NCBI RefSeq assembly: GCF_019925205.1
Contig: NC_083562.1
Span: 19,592,001-19,656,000 of the forward strand
Direction: 5' to 3'
Source of the DNA: Metopolophium dirhodum
Taxonomy: Eukaryota > Arthropoda > Insecta > Hemiptera > Aphididae
DNA length: 64,000 nucleotides
Numbering within the stretch: the first letter of the stretch is position 1; the number at the start of each line of letters is the position of its first letter. Made by a program: the position numbers and the translations under genes. The notes under the pieces are model-generated. The model did no database searches. It saw only the letters and a program-made list of their open reading frames with translations, and was not told the origin of the DNA. Of the stretch, positions 51,074-63,813 are shown one piece after another.

Positions 51074-51833
51074 TTAGGATTCACCTAGTATGACCATCTC
51101 TTTCTTCTTAAAAATTGTAGTTATACAAAATATGATTGTTGAAGTTATTAAATATATCTACTTAAAGACCATATTTTCAAATACTTTAAGTGTTTTATGC
51201 AACATGAAGAGTGTGCTGTAGAGATACAAATTTACTGTGTTCCAAATGAGAACTATTATTTTCTACTGTAAATTATTTAGCAGATAATGTTTCTAAAAAT
51301 CATGACGTGTCAACTATCAAAATGAAAATTCGAATGTGTAGTTTTTGATGTATTTAACTATGTGTACTAAGGTTAATAGTTCCACGATAATGGGGTTTGG
51401 AATATATGGGGGCTAAGGTGATTTTGAAAACTTAAGCAACTAATATTAATCTATCAACGTTTATAACTTGTAAAAATAGTCCCAAGTATAATAAATACTA
51501 GAATTTTTGTAAAATCCTGTTTAAAGACTGTTATTCTATGAAATATTCGTTAAAATGTTGAGCAAAAATTTCCAAAAAAGATATAATAATAATGTTATAA
51601 TATAATAATTTACAGCCAAAATGTGGGGGACGGGGAGGTTTTAATTTAAAAACGTAAGTTGTTATAATCACATGACACTTCCTTATGTAGGTATTATAAA
51701 AAAATCTCTAGAATTTTGAAACACGGTCTTTGCGTAAACCCATATTTTAAAAACGCTAAAAATCAGAATTTGAATAAATTAATTATTGAAGGGAAAATGA
51801 GGAACGAGTATGCTTGGTGAATTATCCTGTATA
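51074..51833. repeat. Inverted-repeat element, family B copy
   Basis: The left end reads aggattcacctagtatgacc, a diverged terminal repeat. The right end reads acgagtatgcttggtgaatt and atcctgtata. The interior shares ordered words with the copy at 18892-19574 over more than 500 bp. It is flanked by ordinary AT-rich intron and has no open frame. Confidence 0.65.
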
Positions 51834-51869
51834 GTATACCATTCTTACGTGTTTATTATATTTGCAGTA

Positions 51870-54170
51870 CATAAAACCAAACTTTAAACGATTACGGTAT
51901 GAGCGTTGCGTTATTAATAATTCGCTCTCGGCATCGGCAATGAGCGCTGACAAGCGATAAGTTCACACGCGGCTTTAATGGTTCAACGAAGACGAAAGTA
52001 TTATTTCGCGTTCATTACTTTTGCCGATAATATTCTACTTATTCCGGTACATAGATGCCGACGAGAGGAGAGGCGACAGAACCGTAATTGTTTTCGATAA
52101 GACGGAATACCGATATATTTGCGATTCTATACCGATTTATTTTATGTTTTTTCCCTTTCGTCATTATAATGTATTATACTGTATTATGATAATTGTGTAT
52201 TAATGTACAGTTAACACCTTCGCGTGTGTAGTGTAAGTTGAAGTCTTACTCCCGTTTGTCGTACTCATATTATAACACTACAATAATATTAATATATTTA
52301 TGAATACATACCTATAGATAATGTGTAAAAAGGGTAGGTCGGAGTAGGTATACCTATACGGCTCACGCACTCGTACGATATAATAATATATTTCACATCG
52401 TCAAACAGCATTTACGTTCAAGTCATCTTAAAAACGTACATAATAATATATATATTACATTCAAATCATAGAACATTATATTTTACTAATACTAACTTAT
52501 ATACACTTTACGCGCTTTATGTTATTAGAGGTACAGACGAGCTTCTGAGGTTTCGAACGTTTAAAACACGATAATATTATACGTTCCGGCAATGTATACC
52601 TTTACCTTACGAATTACGTAAACAACAAGCTTGAAACACTACCACTTAATATGTTATAACGCATTATGTTATGTGAATAAAATATGCAAGTGTCTGTTCG
52701 CAAGGCGCGTTTTATCTACACTTGAATGTAATATTATACAGACATAATTAAATAGATGCCAATATAATATACCATATATCGACGTGCTTGTATAATATGC
52801 CCCCCCCCCTCGAGTGATTCTGCGATTAGCCGAAAAAGTTGCGAGCACAAAATATATTATGCCAGGAGACTTTATCATCGATGACTCATTAGAAATAGAT
52901 TTGATCGAATAACGTCTGCGAGAGATTGATATTATTCATTACGTTAAGCAACCCGAATACTTTATACAGGTGCATTAAGTTTTCATGAACTTAGTCGTTG
53001 TCAAAGTAAACCAAGAACCACGCATCACATTTTACAAGATATAAAATATAAATCTCACATAAGCAATAGGAGGAAAACTTTGTTAGTTTTCTTAATGGTT
53101 TTTTGTTTTAATAACACATCATTGAATATGTTATCTCAATATATTGGTATAATAATATATGTTAGACTGCTTCATAATGCGATTATATTTTTAATACGCA
53201 GGTATAGGTACTTCCATTAATATTTTTCATAATTTTGATTGATTTAAATTTTTTAATATTTGCGATATGTAACGTTAATTTGATATTATCGAAAAAAATT
53301 TTTAAAATTCATCAATATAAATGCTTAACATTAAGTCCATTTATTTGTTGGCATTCAAATACGAAACCATTGAATTTTTGAAGGTACATTTTTATAATAT
53401 AGTATGTGCCAAGATGTGTTTATTTTTTAATGTACAAACTCCTATGTAGGTAGTTGGGGCTTTTTTTATTATGTTTACAATTGTTACTCAAAACATATAG
53501 AAAAACTACCATCCGACTGCAAACAAAATACAACGACACGAAATTCGTTATTTTGTTGACTGCTTAAAAAAAATCATGTTCCAAAAGATTTAAAAAATAT
53601 TTGCGATCGAGATCATTTTTGAAAGCTTAATCTAAATTATTATACTTCACTATTAATCTGCACCGAAGTTCTACAAGTTTATTTTGTAGAATAACGTTTA
53701 GAAAAGCTCTTTCTGTGTTATTTTATATTTTTTAAACATGACACAATGCTACTTCATCATATCATAGTTTAAACTTTAAAGTTTTGTGAACAACTTTGGT
53801 ACAAATTATTCACCTGAATACATGTTATATCACATATGACTTATCAATCATAGTTAAAACCATATGCTTTAATCATCATGCTATCTTCTAACACCATCAC
53901 CCTAAAAACTGAGTAGTGGATATTGAACAATGAGAGGAAACTTCCAAACAACTTTGTAAGATGTCTTATAACAAATTTAAGTTTATAATAATTTATTTAA
54001 ATCTTATACGTTGTTGGTTGTTCGTAGAATTCTGTTTGATAATTAATTAATCAAGCTATATTGTTATTATTAATACTACTTACATATATAGGTATTCGAC
54101 CGTAATGGGAAATTTATAATTACTCAAAATATCAGCATTAGAACTATTATTAAAATATGTTTTCTCAAAA
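51870..54170. other. Intronic DNA, no gene seen
   Basis: Begins with a slightly GC-richer patch at 51880-52090 (ctctcggcatcggcaatgag) and contains a 10-C run at 52800-52809. The rest is AT-rich. No exon-like segment was recognised. Confidence 0.4.
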
Positions 54171-54173
54171 AGT

Positions 54174-54638
54174 TTTTAGATTCTGAGCGAAGCGATGAAT
54201 GTATTGATTTTACAATGATGTGTGTTTTTTATTTTTTTTGACATTGTCAGTTTTCAATTTTTTTAGTTATTTTTTCTATACATATCAATAAAATTTTATT
54301 TTTTGGGTAAAAAGCGTGAAAATTTAATATAACGCTCCTGATATATCGTTCTAATAGCAGTTGAAAAATATTAAAAATACATAGGCACAATTTTTTTTTA
54401 TAAGCATTTAAAGTTCAAATTTTGACAACATTTATCAACTTTATAATTTAATAATTATTTTGTAGTTAAAAATGTATAAAATGTTCAACTTTTATAGCTA
54501 AGAATTGAAAATTGAAAACAAGGCTCTTAGGCTCTACGTAAATAGGTTTTATATAAATTACTTTATTCACAATAATATCATCAAATATACTTGGTAATAT
54601 CATGGGCTGACTGACCGTTTTCGCTCAGAATCGTTTTT
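54174..54638. mobile_element. Inverted-repeat element, family C, about 465 bp
   Basis: The left end reads gtttttagattctgagcgaa and gcgatg; the right end, reverse-complemented, reads aaaaacgattctgagcgaaa and acggtc. The shared core is gattctgagcgaa. It contains gaatgtattgattttacaat and is non-coding. A similar end (gtttcgctcagaat) occurs near 13095. Confidence 0.55.
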
Positions 54639-54639
54639 C

Positions 54640-55855
54640 GTATACAATGATATTATATCATTGAATTAAAATTTAACACCATCCATTACAGTGACCCACT
54701 TGTGACCTACTGTACAGCAGAGCGACATCCACTTACCAACCTTTTTACTTTTTGTACTCAAATAATAGTAAAAGTTCGTAACAAAATCTACAAAATATTT
54801 AAGATCACGTGTACTTTTCTAAAAACACGTGTCAGCATCTTCAACGCTGGGTATTTGCAATATTGCAAGCCCGGGGTTATTAAATATTTTAATATTTTCC
54901 GAACTATGAGCTTTCATTGATTTTCAAGCGTTTTATTGGAGAGTGAATCAAATAATATCATAGCAACTTACAGTTTTTTTAACAGCGATTAGGAAAGGAG
55001 TCAGCCGAGTCGAGAAAGTAAAATTATGCAAACGTCGACAAGTTCCCAGTTCAAGAAATATTTTTTTCTTAATTTGAAACAATTTAAATTTGCATATGTT
55101 CACAATAAAACATTCACTTAAGAAAAAACCACCCTTAGGGATCTTTTTATTGACATTTAATTCTGTTGTTGCTGTTGGATTAAATCCCTGCACCATGTCT
55201 TTTTTCAGGCAATGAGGAGGATATTTTTGGAGTGAGGGAGAGAGAGGAGTTCAATGAATGTCAAAAAAAATTAACTCTGTCAAGTTATATTCATATCAAT
55301 ATCAGTTATAATAATATATCATATCTTTATCTATATTAGGTCACGCAATCACTAAAGGTGACTATCTTGTTTAGTAACAGCAACAAAGATACCTACTTAA
55401 ATATCGAATATAATATTAGAATTAGAGTTTATATAATTGTAATTTATTGACGATTGCATAGTCTTACACTCCTACCACAAATTTGCCACTCATTTCATTG
55501 TATATTAATAAAACCACTCGTGGTTGCAATGGAGACAAATCAATATTTATCTTTTATTTAAATATTTATATTTAAAACTTGTTACAGCATTATATATCAA
55601 ATTCATCTTTCCACAAAATATATTGCATAGTCAATAAATAAATTTGTTACTATTTTTTTTTTAAACTGTTTATAATATAATTATAATAGGAATGAAAATC
55701 TAAAATATTTTAATTTTAAGACCTTTTTTTGGAAATTCTGTTTTGCTGTTTTTACGCAAACAACGCGATTTTGCTGTCTATTGTTCGTTTCAAATCTGGG
55801 CTCTATATCGTATTGAGTATCATATTATAATATGTATAAAGTGTACTTTAACGGA
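54640..55855. other. Intronic AT-rich DNA, no feature seen
   Basis: Contains several short frames on both strands, none coding-like, and a GA-rich patch near 55225 (gtgagggagagagaggagtt). Confidence 0.4.
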
Positions 55856-55857
55856 TT

Positions 55858-55860
<3 letters not shown>

Positions 55861-55892
<32 letters not shown>
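55861..55892 (+). repeat. (AT)n microsatellite
   Basis: About 32 bp of pure AT. It lies directly before a CpG-rich patch. Confidence 0.9.
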
Positions 55893-55897
<5 letters not shown>

Positions 55898-55919
55898 ACA
55901 ATAATAGTAATAATAATAA

Positions 55920-56235
55920 ATATATTGTACGCTCGCGCCAAAGATAAACGGCCGTGAACGTTATTGCGCGTTTCCGGCGGAGAAAATAAAACAAACGGAA
56001 AACAAAATAAGATATTATATTTACGTCCGAAATGTCTGTTCGCTCGAACGCCAGTCCAAACGTGCTGTTGCCACACGTTCAAGCGAGGGACTTTGCGATA
56101 AAAATTCGCCACGTCGTCGTGTGCGACGAGTGTTCGATATTGTCTCCTTCCGTATACGGTCGCGAACGGATAGAAACTCAGAAACGAGCGTAGGTATAGC
56201 ATATTATGTACAGGTACGGGGGGTATGTGCACCGA
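55920..56235. promoter_or_regulatory. CpG-rich intronic patch
   Basis: Contains cggccgtgaacgttattgcg, gtgctgttgccacacgttca and cgccacgtcgtcgtgtgcga. A 53-codon plus-strand frame from 56032 (MSVRSNASPNVLLPH) and a minus-strand frame overlap here. Both are probably compositional. A regulatory element is possible. Confidence 0.25.
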
Positions 56236-56399
56236 TTTATTAATATATTATATACACACGCATAACACACGGTTATATGATATTTATTTGCACACACGTC
56301 ATACGTCTTATTATGTATAAATATTACATAATAATATGCACGGGTGTGTGTGAGGCGTTTGTCATACGACGTACACTTTGACGATAGGCTTTTTTTTTC

Positions 56400-59300
56400 T
56401 CTATCTATTGTTTTTAGATGCGTACGATCTGCACGAACTACTTGAGACGGGCTAGATCAGAGGTGGTTTGAACGCACTGTAATATTTAGTATAATATATT
56501 TTAATGTGCAGACGCGTCGAACCACCCGTCACCCATCACAACAAATCATCATTTTTTTTAAAACTTTGTTTACACATTTTTCGATTAAATTCCTTACACA
56601 TTTCACGATAACTGTAAATGTTGAATGTACAGTTGTATCGTTAATTAATAATTACTAAAACAATAAAACATTCGTTCAAATAATTCATTCAAATTCAATA
56701 ATATCAATTATAAATGGTTTTCGAATACCTACGTCATAATACGTCGTACCTGCGGTAACACCACGTTTATGACTAGTACAGGTACATAATGACAATATTG
56801 TGATTGTGGACAGTTATATTTATTAAAAACATTGATAATAAAGGATTTTAATTAAACTGCGACAGAAGAAACTGTTAATCGTGAAAGTGATAGCCAACTG
56901 AGTTTTAACATTTTTAGTCACGGTCATTAATTATTATCGAATTTCAATATAATTGTAATAATAATTATACTTTTCTTTGTTGATAGAATAAAATGTTGCA
57001 TACAGGTAAGATAATAATACAAATAGAGAAATCTAGCATTGTTCTCTAGTCTCCACAGAGATAAAATCTATAATCAGGGTACACGAGTAAACTTATAAAC
57101 ATTTTAGATTTTAATAAATATAATATAAGAAATATGAATATATTATTTTCTTTTTCTTATAAATTAATAATATATCATCGGGGATCCTGTCCGTGTGCGT
57201 CAAAAATAAACAGGACCCAACGAGTTCTTCAACATGCATAAAATCCAAGTACAAATAAGTTATCTATAAAGAAACCGATTTGGGAGTAGTTGTTAACTCA
57301 TGATAACTGCATATTGAAAACCTTTTTATGAACTTAATATCGTATACAGCTGTCTGAAAAGTTTATATAAATCGTATCAATTGACAAAAATATTGTATTT
57401 TTCTCATGGTTAAAACATGTAACCGCCTACTCGAATCACTCAACCCAACTCAACTGAGTGGATATGGTAAAATATGCGATTGTACGTCTTTAATTTTATG
57501 CTATCGATACAAATTTCTACTGGACGTGAAATTTGCGGTGTCGGTTAACCGTCGCCTCTGTCCATTCGTTTCATTTATTCAGACTCGTTTTTTCGTTTAC
57601 ACGTACGTTTTTAATTTTGCATATCTCAGAGCCATACAGTCCCTCGTAAAATATCATTGTTTGTTCGTGATATCGTTCTTTTTGTGTTCCGTCTCGTATC
57701 TTGTTTTCATTTCGCCCCCGAATGTGATGTTGATGTATAATATGAATAACAGTATAACGTATATACAATATAATATATATACGTGTGGTGTACTAGACAT
57801 TATAATAGCTCGCCAACTTCTTTACGGTTTCTTAGGATTTCATTTGTGACAATCACCAACAACGTCGTCTCGAATACAATGGAGGACAGTATATTTTACA
57901 GTGCATACATAATGGGGAGTATACAGAGTCTGAGGAATAAAAAAAAAAAACTACAATTATTAATATCTGCAGATTCTCTTGATCAAGGATTTGTTTTTAA
58001 TTAAACGCGTTCACTTGTTAATTATTATGAACTTAGTTGCTCCCGAGACTAAAATGTATGTGTTGTATATAAGAGGATTTCTCGTCATGAATTATGATGA
58101 CGTTAATACGTTATTATTAATGAAAATGCAATTAACTATACATTTCCTATGGCAACAATTTTCTCAAATTAGGACCCATCCTTACATAATATTTCAAGTG
58201 TTACGATTCATTACTAGACAACGTTATTTTCTCAATGTTTTATTATATTTCGTAGAAATTGAAAAGACGATTTGAATACCGAGATGATATTCGACAACGA
58301 CGACTGATAAATAAATATCAAAATATAGTTAAATAATAATATTGTCAAATATTAAACTGTAAAAAAATAGTTATATAGATGATATATATTTATATCAAAC
58401 TAAAAACATACTATAAATATCTAATAGTTTGTATATTTTTATTGTTCAATGGCATTCTAACAAATATAATAATAATACATTGTAACAACAGTATCACGTA
58501 TAACTACCATAGATAGTTTACATTTCAGACTTCAGTACTATAAATTATTGAGAATTGGTTTTTTTTTATTTATTATTATTACTATAAAAACATAATGTTT
58601 TGGAGCATATAGAAATGTTTTAACGATACACAGTTGTGTTTTAAAAATATCAATACTCAAAATAATATATGTTAAATATTACTGCACGAAGCTAGACGGG
58701 TTAAAAGCAAATAATTGATTTACCTTCGTGCGATTTGTACACCTTCCACAGAGGTTGCGTTATACACACGTCATATCGGGTAATATAAACAATTGAAAAC
58801 GTATAACGAATAATTGAAATTGATTGGATAATATTTATATGATTTTGGTGGTAATCTTCGATATTTTTCCGTACAGAGCACACACTTAGTGTATAATGAA
58901 AAAATACTCTCACGAATAAAATTACGATAAAAAGTTTATAATATCCGCAGTGTTCGTAATTAAGTAATCCTGCAGTAAAAATATGATTATATAATAGTAG
59001 TATTATAGCGTGCCATAAAGGATTGCGAAGTGGAGTTTTAACAGTAGGTATTATAGAATTTTTTATAAATACATTTTTTTATCGTTTTTATTTCAAGTAT
59101 ATTTTTACAAACATTTCGAAGTTGTTTTTAAGTTTTTAACGTTAAAAAGCGATTATATTTAGTAACGACGTCTACAAGTTATGATATTTATTATTATACA
59201 GCTATATCAATATAAAAATGAAAAAAAACAATTTTAAACAATTTAATACAACAATAATAATAATATTGATACAAAGAAAATAAAAATTCAAATTTATCCA

Positions 59301-60120
59301 TACTTTATCAAACTAACATCGACTTAGTAACTATAAAGAAATAATTGTAAAATAATGACTTGTATTGGCTTGTATAGCCGTCATAATTTACCTAAACTGG
59401 ATTAATTATTTATACAGTTATTAATTACAATAATTTCTTGGAGAATATATAGTACTATAATATACATAATACTCTTAGTACCTACCCTTAACATAATCAA
59501 CGAATTTTCGTAAGCTGTTGCCCTATTGGCTGAATCGAAATATTTAGAAATTGACCGACGATATCATTATTGGTTTTTGAAATCTATATTTTTCATCGCG
59601 CATAAAATGAGTTTTTGTTAGTAGATTACTCGTTTACGGCCGGTATATATTATATCCGGGTCAAATTAGGGTCATTTGCACAGTATCGACAAGGCAAAAA
59701 AAGAAATACCATATTCCCTACAGCAGCGGTTAATTCAATATTTTTTTGAGTTATTAAATTATTTAGCAATATAAAGGCGGCCAACGAGCAGGAATATGAT
59801 ATTGATAAAATGTTTTATAGTCGAGAGATAGATAAACAAAACTAAAGCGACGATACTCAATAATACAATTTATTAAAAATTTAAAACACTAGGTACCTGT
59901 ATAATATAAATTAAGTTTTTGGTGTAAATCACACACGTCCTTGTACCACCCCATTTGAAAACCACATAGTATTTTATTTAAATATATATATATAGCGGTG
60001 ACTATTATAAGTGATCTACATGCATTTATTTACTTATTATAATTTACACCATTAACAATATTGATTATTATTGTTAGATACACATATTACACGTTATAAG
60101 TGACTAAAATATGATCATGT
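56400..60120. other. Intronic AT-rich DNA with chance frames
   Basis: Frames of 147 codons (57406-57849) and 98 codons (57979-58275) lie on the plus strand. They are rich in Phe, Tyr, Ile and Leu with no domain or signal that I recognise, and sit in AT-rich sequence with open frames on the other strand, so I do not annotate a gene. The remainder is ordinary AT-rich DNA with (TA)n near 59984. Confidence 0.4.
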
Positions 60121-60224
60121 TAAGAAATAGTTTCCTGTGTCTCACGATATGAAACCATAAAGGTACCATTTCACACGGAGATCTTTTCGAGATTACATGT
60201 CCTGACATGGTACTTGGATAATGT

Positions 60225-60410
60225 TCAGAGTGCGTCCATAAAAAAGGTATGAACCGTATGCATCCCAAAATAAAAATTATTTTTATTTTGCGTTGTCCAT
60301 GTAAGTCCCTGTTTAAATGAGCTTTTAAGGTACTCCAGGGTGCACCAAAAAAAGGTAAACTGGATTACACCCTAAAATTTGTTTTTGAGATTTTTATTTT
60401 TAAAATTTAC
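60225..60410 (+). repeat. Possible diverged direct repeat, unit about 110 bp
   Basis: The words gtgcgtccataaaaaaggta and gcatcccaaaataaaaa recur as gtgcaccaaaaaaaggtaaa and acaccctaaaatttg about 110 bp later in the same order. The similarity is low and may come from A-rich composition. Confidence 0.25.
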
Positions 60411-60429
60411 TAATATTATTATTTTCAAT

Positions 60430-62140
60430 AATTTTGTCAATTTGAAATTTGAATATTTTTATAATCATAAATCATCGTAGGTACATTTGTTTTTGATTGA
60501 TTCTTAAATCTGTACATAAACTATGTCTTGTCTCACATATCTTTTCAAAATCAATTCTCTGTATTTTGAATATTCTGATATTCTCAATGAATGTAATTTT
60601 TTCTGGATTACCGATCTATATTTTTTAGGTATTTGATAAGAAAATTGAATTGAAATCATGCATACATTTTATGTTATCTTTCCTCTCAAAATCTAAAAAC
60701 TATACTTTCATGAGTACTTTATATAGTAGATATAGTAGGAGTGTATATATTGTATATTCTAAATAGCTATATAGGACATAGGTGTTAGGTACTTATTATG
60801 ATAATAATTAGGTGCCATTGTGCCAACTCTGTTTTTCTGCTAAAAATATAAGCTGTATCGAATGGTAAATAACTATCCTGCTTACTCTAGTACGATTTTA
60901 TGAAACATTTTGAAATTATTAAAATATAAAATAATATTTATACACTAATATAAATAATACATAAATCAAGTGACGGTCTATAGTAAAAATAAATAATAAC
61001 GGGAAAAAAAATTGTCATTTTCCACAGTTTTTATCCTTTTTGGGCCAAATGGTCTTTTTTCCCAGGATCGTTTCCAGAAGCTCTAAGTTGCTACCCTAGG
61101 CGAAGGAAGACAAGACCTAACCAGAATACTAAAAAATCCGTCAATGCTGGATTCAGAGGTATGTCGTGTGTGTGTCGTGTTGTTCGAGAGCGTGGTTTTT
61201 ATGGTTACAACTGGTAATCAATATGGTTTAAGAGCTGAGCTGTAGTCAATTTTTCATTTTTGGTATACTCGGTTGCAACTTGGTTAAAAGTCCAATCACA
61301 AGACGATTTGATCGACACGACACGACACGATACGACACAAGACGTAGCTGTCATTCTAGTTGCTTTGAAATTTGAAGATTTTAATTAAGGAATTCGAGTA
61401 CCGTTTTCAAGATTTACGTAAGAATAGTGAGATTTTTGCTGTTATGGAACACTATTTTCAGATGATATTACTGTTGTGAAAACCAAATTTCAAACGAAAC
61501 GTACGTTTTTATATTTTAACCAAAGACAAATTGAATAAGTCCTCTTTATTCGATTATTGTAAATTACATCTACCCAAAGAAACATAATATTATATTATAC
61601 TATCTTACACGATCACACATTATTCATGATTTCACTTTTTGGTGAACACCACAACTTCTACTCGCTATATCAATGTGGCTTTTAGTCTTCCCTAAATGTT
61701 GGACCCCCTGCTTTAAATTATCTCTGTACTGTATATTATAATATGTACTGTTGTTGTAATAAAATACCAGTGTCAGCATGGTTAAAGAAAAATTATTGAT
61801 TTGAATATAGTTATTTTTTATTATAGATGTAAAAAAATGTTGTTTTGAATAAAATTATAAAATTTAAAACGACTTGACGAATAATTCGGGAAAAATAAAA
61901 ACGTATATAATTCGAACATTTTTGTCAGTTTTCTTATTACGCGCACCTCGACCATTTACGATTTAAAAGGATCGGCTCGCTTTTTTATTCTCAACAAAAG
62001 ACGAGCAAAACGTAGGTATTACTGAATCAAAGCAATACTATATAAACGACAATGATTTTTTTTGCTTTCGTTATATTTTCATCGGTCATGATTAAGAGAC
62101 GGCACAATAAGTATAAAAACGCAATCTACATATATATTTA
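60430..62140. other. Intronic AT-rich DNA, no confident feature
   Basis: A short segment at 61065-61160 has an acceptor-like ttttttcccag and a donor-like GTATGT around a 93-bp open stretch, but its translation is basic and unlike an Ig domain (see rejected items). A cluster of gacacgacacgatacgacac occurs at 61315-61334. Confidence 0.4.
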
Positions 62141-62149
62141 TTACATTAG

Positions 62150-62500
62150 ATTGCACAGCTCCTCCGCACCGTTTTACAATGAATATTCATAAGTTGTCCC
62201 TCTCGGCCTCTCCTCACCGCGACATCCTCCTCCGACCCACCCTCATCGCATTTACTATCGCCTAAAGTGAGCCGCGTGGAAACTTTTCGACCAAGAATAA
62301 TATTTACATATTTTATTGCATTTTAAACGCTCGTTTGTAATACTTATATAATAATAATAATAATAATATACACCCTCGCCCCGCCTGCAGACGGGATGGT
62401 GACGAAGGGTACCCATTGCGCGCGGGCAGAGGTCCACTGTAGGCGGCGGTGGCCGAGCAGAAAGCGCAGCGAAACTTTCCAAATCGTATCGTCGTAGCAG
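62150..62500. promoter_or_regulatory. CpG-rich intronic patch
   Basis: Contains tctcctcaccgcgacatcct, cccattgcgcgcgggcagag and aggcggcggtggccgagcag, with an (ATA)n run at about 62346-62368. It resembles the other islands in the window and may be a regulatory element. Confidence 0.3.
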
Positions 62501-62509
62501 TATTTTAGT

Positions 62510-63739
62510 TATATTCATATCGATAACGACGATTGCCGCCGATGTTTAATAAATGTAAATGTCTCGACGGATTTATTATACTTATTGTTGTAGTGTTATG
62601 CGTAGTATTATTATTGCGTGTACCGCATTTCGCCTTATCGGATATATAATATATCCTGCGACCGCAAAACAAAATATAACGATCACTGCCCCCGCCAGTG
62701 TAATCTTCGAACGATAAAAGTAGTAATATTCTTTTCCTCTATAACAGCCATTATGCGGTCCGTTTCTATTTTCTACCGAAATAACCAAAAAAATATAATA
62801 TCAATACTCGGCACTCCCTACGCGAGCATATTATAATATTATACACACAATGTAATTTTTATTTCTTATTCCCAATTTATCAGTCGATTTTTTTAAGAAA
62901 AATTATTCTCTGATCGTGCAATATTATCAATAGATAACTATTGTGTTTAATAGCGTTTTCTATTGCTGAGAATTTGTCGTTTCGGTAACTGCAATTTACA
63001 TACATTCATATATAGTTGACGATTACATTTTACTGATACATTTATGTCATGCTATGATAGCAATAATAACAATTAAGTTTATACAAATGAGTACTCCAAA
63101 TGTTGTAATATTTTTTCCACAACCTCATTGTATTTAACTTTTTGAAACAGTGTTTTAATTTTAAATATGTATTTTTATAAACAATATCCATAACACTCTC
63201 GACTTAATTTTCTAGCCATTTAGAACGGTATTTGCATATTATGAGATAGCGTCTTCCTCTTATCGAATGAACCAAACGATTATTATATACTTGGAATGCG
63301 CGGAATTTTTTTTCCCTCAAATAACTTTGTAATTGTATATACTTTATATACCCATACAATGTAGGTAGGTAAGTATATTATTATAATATTGTGTAAAATG
63401 TCTTGTTCCAAATATTGTTATATACATATAGGTTATAATATAATATGTATTATGTATATCACATGTGGATTGTTTCAGAGTTCGAACGACTCGAAAACGT
63501 TAAAAGTGCGTAATAATAATAACATTGCGATAACCGTAATTGAAAACTGTACATGTTTCATAATACGAATGTGTTTTACGAACGTCATTATTTCGGTCGA
63601 TTGAATTTTTAATGCCAGCAATCGATAAAAAAAAAAAAAAAAAACAAACAACTTTGTAATCTTTTTCGCAATATCTATACATATACACACACCGTTATTA
63701 TATATGTAGTATGGATCATCACGTTTCCAACTTTCAAAC

Positions 63740-63740
<1 letters not shown>
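62510..63740. other. Intronic AT-rich DNA, no gene seen
   Basis: Ordinary AT-rich sequence with an A run at about 63626-63643. Frames here are short and unconvincing. Confidence 0.4.

Positions 63741-63742
<2 letters not shown>

Positions 63743-63811
<69 letters not shown>
63743..63811 (+). repeat. (AC)n microsatellite, about 69 bp
   Basis: An uninterrupted AC run, the longest pure dinucleotide array in the window. Its purity suggests it is young or still variable in length. The alternating His-Thr and Cys-Val frames across it are artefacts. Confidence 0.95.

Positions 63812-63813
<2 letters not shown>

Noticed and set aside
56032..56193. 53-codon plus-strand frame starting MSVRSNASPN
   Set aside because: A short frame in a CpG-rich patch, overlapped by an open minus-strand frame, with no recognisable family.
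57406..58275. Two plus-strand frames of 147 and 98 codons
   Set aside because: Composition is that of AT-rich non-coding DNA, frames overlap on the other strand, and there is no domain, splice context or recognisable motif.
61069..61161. Possible exon between a cccag acceptor and a GTATGT donor in the correct phase to follow the Ig2 exon
   Set aside because: The translation (SFPEALSCYPRRRKTRPNQN) is basic and lacks the Ig2 features expected next (GAYLCIASNG-like). The phase match is expected in one of three cases by chance.
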